A stretch of 64,000 bases of DNA from Liopterus haemorrhoidalis. Taxonomy: Eukaryota > Arthropoda > Insecta > Coleoptera > Dytiscidae. The notes under the pieces were generated by a model. It was given only the letters and a program-made list of their open reading frames with translations, had not been told where the DNA came from and ran no database searches. The translations under genes and the position numbers were made by a program. Shown here one piece after another: positions 43,226 to 54,830 of this stretch (position 1 is the stretch's first letter; each line of letters starts with the position of its first letter). Location of the stretch: the NCBI GenBank assembly GCA_963971575.1, contig OZ020622.1:32952301-33016300 (forward strand). Direction: 5' to 3'.

Positions 43226-43533
43226 AATTCTTGTAATTTATGTAACGATTGTAATTTTTTCAAATAAGATTGTATAAGCTGTCACTATATGAAAAATTTA
43301 CGCCCAATGCACAATGTTGCATGTCTGAAACATCTTTTTTTTTCAATAAATGTTGTAAAATAATTTCTTAATATATATTTTTTAATATTATCGATTTATT
43401 ATGAGCTTCTAAATATGTACCTAATTTTTCTCATAACATTTTTTTAAAATAAATAAATCATGCATTAAAAGGTTAATTTGATACACAAATTTTACAATAA
43501 ATTTTCATTTTTTATTTGATAAGTATACATACA

Positions 43534-43640
43534 GAGCCGCAGTAAGGTAACTTGCGCTAGGGGCAGAACCGTGTTTTGGCGCCCTTGGTAAATAAAAATA
43601 AGGTTCCTACCTCTCAAAATTTAAGTGATGAAAAAAAAAA
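43534..43640 (+). repeat. Truncated copy of the CAGAGCCGCAGTA hAT MITE
   Basis: Left end CAGAGCCGCAGTAAGGTAAC, then TTGCGCTAGGGGCAGAACCG. The right half is missing. Complete copies are at 50320-50636 and 61336-61568. Confidence 0.65.
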
Positions 43641-43932
43641 AGTGTGCCGTGGCACACCGGTTGCGGAGCACTGATATAGCGTATAGCACATATTGAAGAA
43701 AAAGTGCTTGTTACTAAAACGGTTAATACAATAATATTGTGCGTAATATTTCCAGAAAAATAATATTTATATGTAAGTATTTAAAAAATCCTTTTTAATG
43801 TCCCAATTCTTGTTCATGTATGCATCCCCCCCCCACCCCCGAATAAAGAAATCTGTATTCATTATACTAACTTCATCCCCGGCTCATATAGTCCCCCCCC
43901 CCGGAGAAAAATGTCTGGATTCAACACTGTTA

Positions 43933-44333
43933 TACTCTATCTCAGAAACACTGATATTAATAAAATTTATTATTTGTAAAAAGTTATTGTTATGTCACAC
44001 AGAAGCGGCAAAACAAAAGCGACAAAATATGAATAGTTCGAAACGAAATATTGTTAAAAACCACCGCGTGTGCCGCACATCTTATATGGGAATACGAACT
44101 AGGGTTAAACACAATAGATTATAAAAATTTGACCCTAAAATTTTGAGGAAAAATATGGTCACAGGGGTGTGTTTAATGATATGATAAATATGGTCACAGG
44201 CGTGCGTTTAATAAAAAGATAAATAGTAATATAGAAATACACAAAACCAATTTAAACGTGTTTAAAATGTGCACGCCACTGGTAACTGCCTAACAAAATA
44301 ATTTATTACTATCAGTCTTTCTGAGATAGAGTA
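43933..44333 (-). mobile_element. 401-bp MITE M3, copy 2
   Basis: Inverted relative to 14290-14690, with the same ends (TACTCTATCTCAGAAACACT on the left) and TA flanks. The two copies are similar throughout. Confidence 0.75.
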
Positions 44334-44369
44334 TAGCAGGTATAGTTGGCCTAGTAGTGCTAGTAAGAT

Positions 44370-45190
44370 AGGGCTGCCATAATTGTCGGACTACAGACCG
44401 GGACACCCCCCCCAAAAAAAAAACAACTTAAAAAAAAATTTTATCGACATAATACCTTTATTATAAAAAATTGCACAATATTTTAAAAAAATAAAAAATT
44501 TTAAAGACAAAAAAAAATAATTAAAGTAGAGATTGATAATAGGTATTCCAAGAGCAAAACGTTGGGATCAATGGTGAATCAGTTTGGAACACTCAGTTCG
44601 ACTGGAAAAATTTGATGTTTTTTTTTGTGGATGCGTCTTTATCAAATCTAAAATAATATAATATAAATTAATGGGCGATTCTATTTAATAAAACCAAATA
44701 GAACCTTACATTCCATTCTTCTCTTGCCTTTACTCTCCCCCTTCCCCGACTTCGGTGGCTTCTTTATCATCGCTCTTTTTGCCCAATCATACTTCTCCGA
44801 TGTTTTCGTTTTTTGGAGCAGTTCTTTTTCCCCTTTTATATAATTATAGAATTCAATGCATGACATTTTATAATTTAAAACACATTGAATTATGCTTTTC
44901 ACGGTGTCAATAGAAAGCGAATTGCGCTCATCTGTCCAATGGATTTTAATTAATTAGACACTAGCTGACTGGTACTCGGCATTACTCCGGAACATTTCGG
45001 ACCTCGAATCTGTTATATAATTTATATATAGTATGTATATATGTATATGTACAATATTATCGAAAAATAGTTTTTTAATATGCATATATTTTAAATCGAC
45101 CGGGACAAATGACTCTTGGACCGGGACACTGGGACACAAACCTCAAAACCGGGACATGTCCCGGTGTACCGGGACGTATGGCAGCCCTAT
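44370..45190 (-). mobile_element. hAT element, internally deleted
   Basis: AGGGCTGCCATA on the left and TATGGCAGCCCTAT on the right, with AGTAAGAT duplicated at 44362-44369 and 45191-45198. Inner edges are full of CCGGGACA words. It carries a minus-strand hAT C-terminal fragment. It is inserted in the small repeat family of 37070. Confidence 0.75.
44681..44940 (-). pseudogene. hAT transposase C-terminal tail
   Basis: On the minus strand: WTDERNSLSIDTVKSIIQCV then LNYKMSCIEFYNYIKGEKEL and LQKTKTSEKYDW. The order WTD.RN.LS...V...L....N...C..F......LL......EKY.W matches the extreme C-terminus of one hAT subgroup. Codons upstream of WTDERN hit a stop. The reading ends in a basic tail (KKPPKSGKGESKGKRR). 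It is a small remnant in the deleted element around it. Confidence 0.6.
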
Positions 45191-45761
45191 AGTAAGATCT
45201 AGTACAAGATTATGAATATGGCCCAATATTATTAGGGTAGTAATATCTGTTTACTATTGTTAGTGTTTAATTATTGTTGTTCAAAATTATTGGTCATCAA
45301 AAATGTCACTTTGACTTGCTCTAATATTTATTTATTAATTTCGTTACCCTTAACAGATATTATGTCGCCAAAAAAACGTTTTTGCAAATTTAATGAGAAT
45401 TTGCAGAAAGAATATCCCTTGATACAAAGGGGTGTTTAAGTGAAATTTTGCATAAAATCTTTGAATATAAACACATATAATAAACGGTGAGTAAATATTT
45501 TTATTGGGAGGCGGCATTGCATTCGTAATAAGTTGGCAGCCTTAACCTTCCGGCGGTCGCGCCGTTGTAAAAAGTACAACAGTGGTTGTTTTTAGCAGAA
45601 ATATGACGTTTATTCTATTCCAGGAAGGCAGCTCACCCAGGTACCCAGGTATTGGCAGCACTAGATCTGGTGTATTGAAAGCCTATCTAGTGACCAAAAT
45701 TGCGTTCTAGTGCGCTAGTGCAAATTATGGTGTGTTTCTGTTTTAAATCATCTGTTGATAA

Positions 45762-46064
45762 TTGCGCCTAACTTTTTATAAGTTGGCAAATTTTGCTATA
45801 TCATTTTTAGTATTGCCACACTCTAATGCTGAAGTAGAACGACTTTTTAGTAATTTGAACATAATTAAAAACAAATTAAGAAATAGGCTTCAGGTTGATA
45901 CTGTTAATGCAATATTAACAGTAAAGGCTGGACTTAAAAGATACAACAAATGTTGCTTTAATTATGAACTGCCGGATTCAGTGGTTTCTAAAATCAAAAC
46001 AAACGAAACATACAAAAATGAAATAAATCAAGAGGCGGAAGAAGCACTTAATATCTATCTTTAA
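45762..46064 (+). pseudogene. hAT transposase dimerisation domain
   Basis: FYKLANFAISFLVLPHSNAE and VERLFSNLNIIKNKLRNRLQ followed by AILTVKAGLKRYNKCC is the hAT C-terminal dimerisation region, with a natural-looking end at 46064. It is closely similar to the minus-strand fragment at 40419-40765, so both derive from one hAT family. The Met at 45762 is accidental. The upstream catalytic region is absent. TIR-like GTTGGCATCACTG at 46431 may be this element's right end, but no left end could be paired. Confidence 0.7.
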
Positions 46065-46470
46065 TAAATTAAAATAAATAATAATTTTTCGGAGTTCCTA
46101 TTTTGTTAGTTAAGATGAGAAACATTTACAATTGGGAGTTTGCAATGTGTAGTTTTTGTTTTGAATGTGATTAAGTTAATAGTTAATGTTTATTATATAT
46201 TTATTATTCTTGTACTGAATATTAAAATATTAAAAGTTATAATTCAATTATAAAAAAAAATAAATAAATAAATTTATTATTATATTATTATTACTAACAT
46301 GCATCTTCATACAACAAAAAAGTAATTGTTCGATATTGTTTTTGAACTCCCCAAACTCGGACTACGCCCTAGTTTTGGTGCATTTCTGGTGGATTCATAC
46401 GCTCTATTTAGTGCATTGAAAGTATCTATAGTTGGCATCACTGTTCCTCCCTTGACTAGTCCACTACCAC

Positions 46471-46830
46471 AGGGCTCCCCAAACTTTTTTGACCGTCGAC
46501 CCCTAGAAGAGTTTCTCGACTTCTTATCGACCCCCTCTATTTTACAATTACGTTATTATAATAGGACAAGCAAAAAATAATGTGATTTCTTATTGTTATT
46601 TCTTGTTTATTGTACAGTGTTTTTTATTTATATTACATTTATCTAATATAGATAATTATATCTAATTGCAATACAATAATATCATTATTAAATAAATTCA
46701 TCACTTGTATTTTACAAGTGAAGGCCTCTTTTTTTGTCAATACTTGTATTTCAGAAGCGAGGAGATTTTTTTATATCTTCACTTTTTTTTTGTCTACCCG
46801 CCCCAAACAAAATTCCTGGGTGCGCCACTG
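46471..46830. mobile_element. hAT-type short element with unlike ends
   Basis: Left AGGGCTCCCCAAACTTTTTT; right, reverse complemented, CAGTGGCGCACCCAGG. The flanks share CTACCAC (46464-46470 and 46831-46837), 7 bases. The right half contains AAGTGAAGGCCTCTTTTTTT-type repeats related to those at 15790. The ends may come from two different elements. Confidence 0.4.
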
Positions 46831-47850
46831 CTACCACCGATATATATGTATTAATTTATAAATTTAATTTGCGGTTTACTTGATTATTTTGTGATGTAAG
46901 GCTATGACTTTGTTTATATCGTTGGAATCAGAGTAGAATACTCTATCGAATAAGTAAAAATAAAATGTGTGTTCCTGTTTAAAATATGAAAGTTGCACAA
47001 CGTACTTTGAGAATCACTGGTCGAAATTAAAAATTGCTACACTCATTGATATTTTCCTGAAAAATAGTATTTGGTGTCTAATTTAAGCAACCTCGTAGCT
47101 CTTATAGTTCTCGATGTAGCATTGGTGAGCAATTTAAAATGCACTCCCTATATAAATAATTTAAAATAAATAAGTTTAAAAAATTGATGTGAAGTGTGAA
47201 GTATATTGTCAGTGATTGATGATTATTAGAAGGCCAAACGATGAATGCCTGTCACTACATAACACAAGAGGCACGACAAGAAGGTTGCAGTTAGATTTTT
47301 TCTACCACGTATTAATTACTCTAGAACTTCTTTAATTTGGTGGTCATACATCTCTAATAATACCATAATATATATTTTAACGCATTTTATATTGTTTTTA
47401 GTCCAAGTTGACAGATGTTCAGTGTCGTACATTCAGTAGCGTATTTATAGGTGCGCGCACCACGCGCCAAAGCCGGGCCCCGGATGATGAAGGGGCCCCG
47501 GATTAAAAATGTATACATAAATATACATAGCGACGCTTAAAAGAATAAAAATAAAATAAAATATTATTCATTAAAAGTGTAATTCGACCAACAACGAATA
47601 CAAACGGTGATGCGTAACGGCGTCATTCGTAAGATTAAAAATCTATTTTGAAATATGAGAAGCTCCTTATCAAACAAAAATTCAGTTCTACGAGTCGTCA
47701 CCTTGCCTTGCGAGGCATAAAATTTGTTTATCAACAGTGTTGATTGAACACGTGTGGTGCAAGTTTAGGCCAGTTGAAAATTTCTAGTGGTTGTTTTTGT
47801 TATTGGTAATATTGTGCTTTTGTTTTAAGTGTTAATTCGTGAAAAACAAG

Positions 47851-48579
47851 CAGTGATGAGCGTTTACACGTAAACTTTAATTGTTTACGTTTACGTGTAA
47901 ATTTATGTAAACAATTGGTAAACTTGTCAACAATGTAAACAATGTAAACTATGTAAACTGTCAAAAAATGAGGTTAGTTTTAGTTATTTAATACCAATAA
48001 GAGAGAGCTAATGAACAAGTAAATTCAGTTCAAAACAATAAATTTATTTAAAAAATGGTGAGAAGAAACCGAAGGAATATCTATGAAGAACTAGGAGTTG
48101 TTTTAATTAAAGAAAATGAAATAAATATAAGTCGTTATGCAAAATTTGTAATAAATCTTTTTGTTATTAAAAAATATAGGCTAGTTATCTTTAAGTTGAA
48201 ATTTAATTTATTTTGTTATAAAAAAAATATAACCGATTTTCTTAAAAAAAAAAATTATCTTTCGTATTCATATTTACTAAACTTGTAACACCTATATAGT
48301 GATACATTTTCGATTTATATTAATATTTATATTGGCTTGTTCTATTTTTATATACTTACTTTTTCTTTTAAAATTGTTTTATTAAAATTTTATTATTTAT
48401 AAAAATGTTTTGATAATGGGTTTCTGTAATTCAAAGTAAGTGTGCATGTCTAAATCATTGTTTACATTAGTTTACGTTGTTTACATTGTTTACAAGAGTT
48501 TTTGTGTTTACTTTACATCAATTGTTTACGTGTCAACAATGAGGTAACTTACATCATGTAACTTACGCGCCCATCACTG
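47851..48579. mobile_element. Nested hAT element rich in GTTTAC words
   Basis: Left CAGTGATGAGCGTTTACACG; right, reverse complemented, CAGTGATGGGCGCGTAAGTT. AAAACAAG flanks both (47843-47850 and 48580-48587). Subterminal regions carry many TGTAAAC/GTTTACA words in both orientations. The 77-codon frame at 48055 has no recognisable domain. Confidence 0.85.
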
Positions 48580-48714
48580 AAAACAAGAAACTATAACGAG
48601 AAATTAAACATTTATATTTAAAATACATGTTATATTGATACACATTTGTTTAAATCATCAAAAATCGAGAAGTCTAATAAACAGAAAAAAAAAAAAAAAA
48701 CGGTTACCGCTGGT

Positions 48715-48823
48715 TAGGGTGACCATCCGTTCCGGTTTTAGGTCAATTGTCCCGGTGTCCCGAAAAATGTTCTCGGGACGGTCGATTGTCTCGGTTTACC
48801 TTCACTGAAATCTGGTCACCCTA
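48715..48823. mobile_element. 109-bp hAT MITE
   Basis: TAGGGTGACC on the left and GGTCACCCTA on the right. Flanks CCGCTGGT (48707-48714) and CCACTGGT (48824-48831) agree at 7 of 8 bases. Inside are TTGTCCCGGTGTCCCGA and TCTCGGGACGG words as in the element at 15142. Confidence 0.65.
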
Positions 48824-49098
48824 CCACTGGTAAGTGTGTCTTATGTTTGTAACAAAAGTGTTTATGGTTAGTAGTGTTTATTTCTAAAAGTTTACAAATT
48901 ATAGAAAAGTCTATCGACTAAAATCAATATAAATAGATTTTTTTGGAGCAACTATTAATCAATTCATTTCGATTCAACATTGATTTAAAATCGATTTTTT
49001 ATTTCGAATCGCTTTCCAGGCCAGACATAGAATCATAGGTAAAACCAGTTGTTTATGTAAAAAAAAAATATTTATACTAAAAAAAAATAATTATATTA

Positions 49099-49275
49099 TT
49101 TGTCTCATTTTGTAATACGTAACTAACAGGGAAAGTTCATTTTTTATGTTGTATATTGACAATACATTTATAATATTATCATAGTATTGGTTCACACGGA
49201 TACGCCAAAGTCTGTTTACACCACAACAGTCATCAAAGTAACCAGATCTAGTTTCGTATTACAAATTGAGACGGA
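49099..49275 (+). mobile_element. 177-bp MITE, copy 2, TTA duplication
   Basis: TTTGTCTCATTTTGTAATAC to ACAAATTGAGACGGA, with TTA at 49096-49098 and 49276-49278. It has the same length as copies 1 and 3 and sits inside the hAT element at 47434-49454. Confidence 0.8.
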
Positions 49276-49483
49276 TTATACTATTTAAAATAAAACTGTC
49301 GAAAATTTGCCGTCGTTGCAGATTTTACAGGTATGTATTACACATAGAGATTATTACACATTAAGCAATAACTCAGATTTCAAATTTACTTAATGGAATG
49401 GGGCCCCCAAAAAATAATGCGCGTAAGGCCTCACCGACCATAAATACGCCACTGCGTACATTGGAAATATATATTAGGTATAA

Positions 49484-49660
49484 TCTGTCTAATTTTGTAA
49501 TACGAAACTAGATCTGGTTACTTTGGTGACTGTTGTGGTGTAAACAGACTTTGGCGTATCCGTGTGAACCAATACTATGATAATATTATAAATGTATTGT
49601 CAATATACAACATAAAAAATGAATTTTCCCTGTTAGTTCCGTATTACAAAATGAGACAGA
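49484..49660 (-). mobile_element. 177-bp MITE, copy 3, inverted
   Basis: TCTGTCTAATTTTGTAATAC to TACAAAATGAGACAGA, reverse orientation relative to copies 1 and 2. The flanks TAA and TAG have diverged from the expected TTA pair. It is inserted in R2 just outside the hAT boundary. Confidence 0.75.
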
Positions 49661-49664
49661 TAGT

Positions 49665-50311
49665 ATTTATATTATTTTATTTATTTTTATTTTTTCGTAT
49701 ATTTGGCCATATTTAGACTTTTATTTATACTCTTGGCGTAGATTTTATGGAGAAAATGAAAACAAAAAAATGGAGAAAAATGTAATTTGTTTTTACGCAG
49801 TTATATATTTTTTAGGTTATCTGACATATAAATATTTTTTGACACTAATGAGGACTAATGTGAGGCCAAAAGACTGCTCAGCTGATAGTGCCCAAAGAAG
49901 AAGTTATTGATATAATTTTCAGATCTTCATATATATTTTTAATTTTTATTTACAATAAATATTTAAATAAGAAAGTTTAGCTCTGAAGATATATTGTTTG
50001 TTTTATTGCTTTATTTAAACTCTTTTAGCCAAATCTCTCTTTTTATATAGTACATAATTTTTAAAAATGAATATTTTTTAACTTTTTCGAATTTTCCATT
50101 AAACTGAATTTATGTCGTATAAATAACGTAAGTGTATTATCTACCTTTTTTATTTCAATATTTTACTAACCTTTTTTATATTAAAAAAAAAATCACTTGC
50201 TAACCCAGTTACTACGGCCATGCCCTAGTTTTAACTTATTTTAAATTTCCCGCTATACTTTAATCGTGGAGTGTAAATCGTACTCGGTTCGCAGCGCTAT
50301 CTACTTTTTCT
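49665..50311. other. No gene recognised
   Basis: AT-rich interior of repeat R2 copy 2, with no coding pattern and no element ends seen. Confidence 0.4.
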
Positions 50312-50319
50312 AATTTGAA

Positions 50320-50636
50320 CAGAGCCGCAGTAAGGAAAACTTGCGCTAGGGGCAAAACCGTGTTTCGGCGCCCTTGGCAAATAAATGTAAGTGATAAACA
50401 AAAACAAGGGTCTCACCTTCCAAAATCTAAATAATGAGCAAAAAAAAGGTCCTCACCTCCCAAAATCCAAGAAGTGATGAGCAAAAAAAAAGGTCTTCAC
50501 CTCCCAAAATCCAAGTGATGAGCAAAAAATAGGTCCTCACCTTCGCAATGTGCGCCCCTTAGTCAAGCTCGTCAGCGCCCTTTTCTTTAGTGCGCTAGGG
50601 GCCATCGCCCCCTCCGCCCCCCCTACTGCGGCTCTG
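50320..50636. mobile_element. 317-bp hAT MITE, CAGAGCCGCAGTA family
   Basis: CAGAGCCGCAGTAAGG on the left and CCTACTGCGGCTCTG on the right, with AATTTGAA duplicated at 50312-50319 and 50637-50644. The middle has four units of CAAAATCCAAGTGATGAGCA with GGTCCTCACCTCC. Confidence 0.85.
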
Positions 50637-51099
50637 AATTTGAAATAGATCATAAACCTGGCATAACTGCGGGCGATCTTTTGTCACGCAAGAGCATTAC
50701 GCCTACAGAGACATATTGCGACTATATGAAAAACTAACATATTCTCTACTAGAGATGGAATCCCAACTACCGGGCAGTTATTTATTTATTTTCCTAGTCG
50801 ATATTTGCAAAATAAATTTACGTACCTCTTCTCTACCCATAACAAAATGTATCCATGTATATACAAATATATTTTTTTAAATTTTAGTTAAGATATTAAA
50901 CGAAAATCTTAATACTTTGCAAAATCTAGTCAAAATGAAATGTATTTCAAAAATCAATTACCGTTCCTTAATCTGCACATAAAGATCTTCCATTTAATAA
51001 CCCCACAATAGAATTTAAATTAATCTTTTCAATAACCCAAAAACTGTAATATTTTCTAAATACGAAATCGGATAAAAAATTCCTCTCGTATGTTTCCGG

Positions 51100-51780
51100 T
51101 TCATAACAATATACGTTGCTTAGAATTTTTTCAGATTTTTAATTTTACCCCTTAGGGTCTAAGGTTGCGGGGCACTGATTTTTTAGTACTTTTTGGAAAA
51201 AATCATATTAAAATAAAAATTTACTTTCCGTTTCTTTATCTACGTCTTAAGAGCTTTCTTTTGATACCACGCAATAAATTTTGAAAACATAATTTTTTTT
51301 CGAAGACACAAAACAATCAATATTTTGCAAAAAACAAAATTTCCTGTTGAACTATTCCGGTTCCCATCAATGTACATTATTGAGATTTTGTTCAGATTTT
51401 TAGTTCAACCCCTCTGGGAGATAGGGTGGGTGACAAAAGTTTTTTGCCATGATATTGACAAAAACACCATAAAAAATGTGTTTTAAAACATAAAAATTTG
51501 TTTGTGCATCCACGCATTAAGAGGTTTCATTTGATACCCCATTCAAAATTTTTAAAAAAATATTTATTTTTCCATTAAATACATATTTGTTTATATTTAT
51601 CCCGCGCTGTATTTTTTTGAACTCTCTATATTTCCTATATGTGGGTCAAAAAGTTGTACAAGTATGCCAAATTTCAGCTTTCTATGTTTAGCCGTTTGGC
51701 TACAATTTCTACCGTACAGACAGACAAATGAGTGACGTTATAAGGGCTTTTTACTGGTCATACCTAAAAACCCTAATAAA
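51100..51780 (-). repeat. Repeat R1, copy j, antisense
   Basis: Read on the minus strand it begins TTAGGGTTTTTAGGTATGAC (51776) and includes GCCAAACGGCTAAACATAGA and the conserved body. It is diverged from copies b to h. No tRNA-like module was seen. Confidence 0.6.
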
Positions 51781-51789
51781 ACAAATAAA

Positions 51790-52309
51790 TAAATAGCATA
51801 AACAAATAATTAAAATAGCACAGTAGTCATAATTAAGTCTTGAATTACTAAATATTATTTATTTATTTTATATACATTTTAGATTATTAAAGAAAACTCC
51901 CCGTTGAAAAATAATGCGCCCGCTACTGATCAAATATCGTCTCTCATCCAGCAGGCTGCTATCAACAGTTTCCCAGCTGCTTGTAGGCCATGTGCACATG
52001 AAAATATTCCAAAAATCGAAGTTTAAGTGAAGTGTTTTACTGTGCAAATAAAGTGTGTTATTAAAGTGTGTCATAATTTATACTATCAGGAGTTAATTGT
52101 ATTTGTGAAATATGTATAAATCACTGGATTTTTAACATTAGTATAACCAGTTTTAGGTTATGTTTCTAACTTTTACTTTAATAGCGTCTTAATATTTTTG
52201 TGGTTCATATAAGTGACAATCAAAAGAATTTGTTAAATATTATTTATTGATTTATTCTTTTAGTGCATTGAAAATTATCCTATCTTTGTTTAAATTTACA
52301 GTGAGACAG
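51790..52309. other. No gene recognised
   Basis: AT-rich sequence. The 68-codon minus-strand frame (51868-52074) has no recognisable motif or start context. Confidence 0.4.
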
Positions 52310-52366
52310 TGACGAATTTATGATTTGGCCGCCTACAAGCTACCAGCTTTTTGGCGCCTTAAATTA
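52310..52366 (+). repeat. hAT-type end interrupted by the foldback element
   Basis: CAGTGACGAATTTATGATTT then GGCCGCC and TTTTTGGCGCC resembles the left end of hAT elements. The foldback element begins just after the CCTTAAATTA at 52357-52366. Confidence 0.45.
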
Positions 52367-52590
52367 TGCGTGTGAAGTTAGCCATGGATTTGCCAGCCAC
52401 TAATCAGCACGGCACGGTATATTACAGCGGACCAAATCAAGTACAGCAGTTGGATAAACTGCTTGCTTTTTACAGATAATGTCAAGTTACTCTTAAAAAT
52501 GCAACATAATTAAACATAATTAATATTATTTTTAATAAACGAATCTGTTTTACCATAATAAACATTTAAAAATATATATATATTTTTTTT

Positions 52591-54360
52591 AATTCAAAAC
52601 CACTGGCCAGCAACACGTTTTTGGAAATATTACGGGAAATATAAAATGTGTCACTTTGAATTCTTTACCAATTATGTACATACAGAATAGAAATCGAACA
52701 AAAGTAAAATGAAAAATTTCCCGATATTCAGAGGCGTGTAATTAATTTTTTTCTTTCAAAACCACTGGCCAGCAACACGTTTTTGGAAATATTACGGGAA
52801 ATATAAAATGTGTCACCTTGAATTCATTACCAATTATGTAGATATAGAATAGAAATCGAACAAAAGTAAAATGAAAAATTTCCCGATATTCAGAGGCGTG
52901 CAATTAATTTTTTTCTCTCAAAACCACTGGCCAGCAACACGTTTTTGGAAATATTACGGGAAATATAAAATGTGTCACCTTGAATTCATTACCAATTATG
53001 CAGATATAGAATAGAAATCGAACAAAAGTAAAATGAAAAATTTCCCGATATTCAGAGGCGTGCAATTAATTTTTTTCTCTCAAAACCACTGGCCAGCAAC
53101 ACGTTTTTGGAAATATTACGGGAAATATAAAATGTGTCACCTTGAATTCATTACCAATTATGTAGATATAGAATAGAAATCGAACAAAAGTAAAATGAAA
53201 AATTTCCCGATATTCAGAGGCGCGCAATTAATTTTTTTCTCTCAAAACCACTGGCCAGCAACACGTTTTTGGAAATATTACGGGAAATATAAAATGTGTC
53301 ACCTTGAATTCTTTACCAATTATGTAGATACAGAATAGAAAACGAACAAAAGTCGAATGAAAAATTTCCCGATATTCAGAGGCGCGCAATTAATTTTTTT
53401 CTTTCAAAACCACTGGCCAGCAACACGTTTTTGGAAATATTACGGGAAATATAAAATGTGTCACCTTGAATTCATTACCAATTATGTAGATATAGAATAG
53501 AAATCGAACAAAAGTAAAATGAAAAATTTCCCGATATTCAGAGGCGCGCAATTAATTTTTTTCTTTCAAAACCACTGGCCAGCAACACGTTTTTGGAAAT
53601 ATTACGGGAAATATAAAATGTGTCACCTTGAATTCTTTACCAATTATGTACATACAGAATTGAAAACGAACAAAAGTCAAATGAAAAATTTCCCGATATT
53701 CAGAGGCGCGCAATTAATTTTTTTCTCTCAAAACCACTGGCCAGCAACACGTTTTTGCAAATATTACGGGAAATATAAAATGTGTCACCTTGAATTTATT
53801 ATCAATTACGTAGATATAGAATAGAAATCGAACAAAAGTAAAATGAAAAATTTCCCGATATTCAGAGGCGTGCAATTAATTTTTTTCTCTCAAAACCACT
53901 GGCCAGGAACACGTTTTTCGAAATATTACGGGAAATATAAAATGTGTCACCTTGAATTCTTTACCAATTATGTAGATACAGAATAGAAAACGAATAAAAG
54001 TCGAATAAAAAATTTCCCGATATTCAGAGGCGCGCAATTAATTTTTTTCTCTCAAAACCACTGGCCAGCAACACGTTTTTGCAAATATTACGGGAAATAT
54101 AAAATGTGTCACCTTGAATTTATTATCAATTACGTAGATATAGAATAGAAATCGAACAAAAGTAAAATGAAAAATTTCCCGATATTCAGAGGCGTGCAAT
54201 TATTTTTTTTTCTCTCAAAACCACTGGCCAGCAACACGTTTTTGGAAATTTTACGGGAAATATAAAATGTGTCACCTTGAATTCTTTACCAATTATGTAG
54301 ATACAGAATAGAAAACGAACAAAAGTCGAATGAAAAATTTCCCGATTTTCAGAGTCGCGC
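52591..54360 (+). repeat. 162-bp satellite, left array, 11 copies
   Basis: CACTGGCCAG recurs at 52601, 52763, 52925, 53087, 53249, 53411, 53573, 53735, 53897, 54059 and 54222; spacing is 162 except the last (163). Units also share AATATTACGGGAAATATAAA, GTGTCACCTTGAATTC and TTTCCCGATATTCAGAGGCG. Two subtypes are visible: one with AATCGAACAAAAGTAAAATG, the other with AAACGAACAAAAGTCGAATG. Because 162 is a multiple of 3, stop-free frames run through adjacent units; they are not genes. Confidence 0.95.
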
Positions 54361-54830
54361 AATTAAATTATTCCATCAAAACCAAGTTCTTTCCGAAATG
54401 GATCGTGTAACCTCGGTTTTTATCGATGAAGACAGTCGACGAAGCCATTTCAACCATTCTTTCGTAAATAGTACTAATCCGTGCCGAGCCGAGCCGTTGT
54501 TACTACATATTTACCATATTTAACCTGATTTAAACTAAACGATATAACTGACATTTACGTGCATGTAGTAACTATCCTTGCCTATTTTATGGCGGGTCAT
54601 TTTTGTAACATTTCACTTATTATTAGTAAATGAAATGTTACAAATACGACCCGACCTGAAATAGGCACGGATAAGTACTACTGGCACGTAAATCGGTTAG
54701 TATGGTAGATATGTAGTAACAAGGGCTCGGCACGGATAAGTACTATATATGAAAGAACGGTAGAACTGGCTTCGTCGACCGTCTTCATCGATAAAAACCG
54801 AGGATAGACGATTCATTTCGGAAAAAACAT
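54361..54830. other. Palindromic core of the foldback element
   Basis: The halves are inverted copies with scattered mismatches around a centre near 54620 (TGTAACATTTCA and TGAAATGTTACA). Paired landmarks are TTTTTATCGATGAAGAC (54419) against GTCTTCATCGATAAAAA (54781), and CCGTGCCGAGCC (54480) against GGCTCGGCACGG (54725). No coding frame. Confidence 0.85.

Larger units (their letters stand above)
41486..43472 (+). mobile_element. piggyBac element, inactivated
   Basis: The coding remnant runs 41715-43225. A likely 5' UTR intron lies upstream: GGTAAG at 41485-41490 and TTTTTAG ending at 41704. The right boundary is tentatively at GCATTAAAAGG followed by TTAA (43473-43476), the piggyBac target. 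No left TTAA end was identified. It is interrupted by a 488-bp MITE. Confidence 0.6.
47434..49454. mobile_element. hAT element, outer shell of a nested stack
   Basis: Left end CAGTAGCGTATTTATAGGTG; right, reverse complemented, CAGTGGCGTATTTATGGTCG. CGTACATT is duplicated at 47426-47433 and 49455-49462. GGGGCCCCGGAT (47496) and GGGGCCCCCAAAAAAT (49399) lie near the ends. No transposase is visible. Three further elements lie inside. Confidence 0.85.
47186..50920 (-). repeat. Repeat R2, copy 2, expanded by nested insertions
   Basis: Reverse complement of window bases 1-743 and 1800-1890. The 3' hairpin end is at 47186-47210 and the other end at 50760-50920. R2 continues to 47425 and resumes at 49463; the intervening hAT element and its passengers are later insertions, as are the MITEs at 49484 and 50320. 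Confidence 0.65.
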
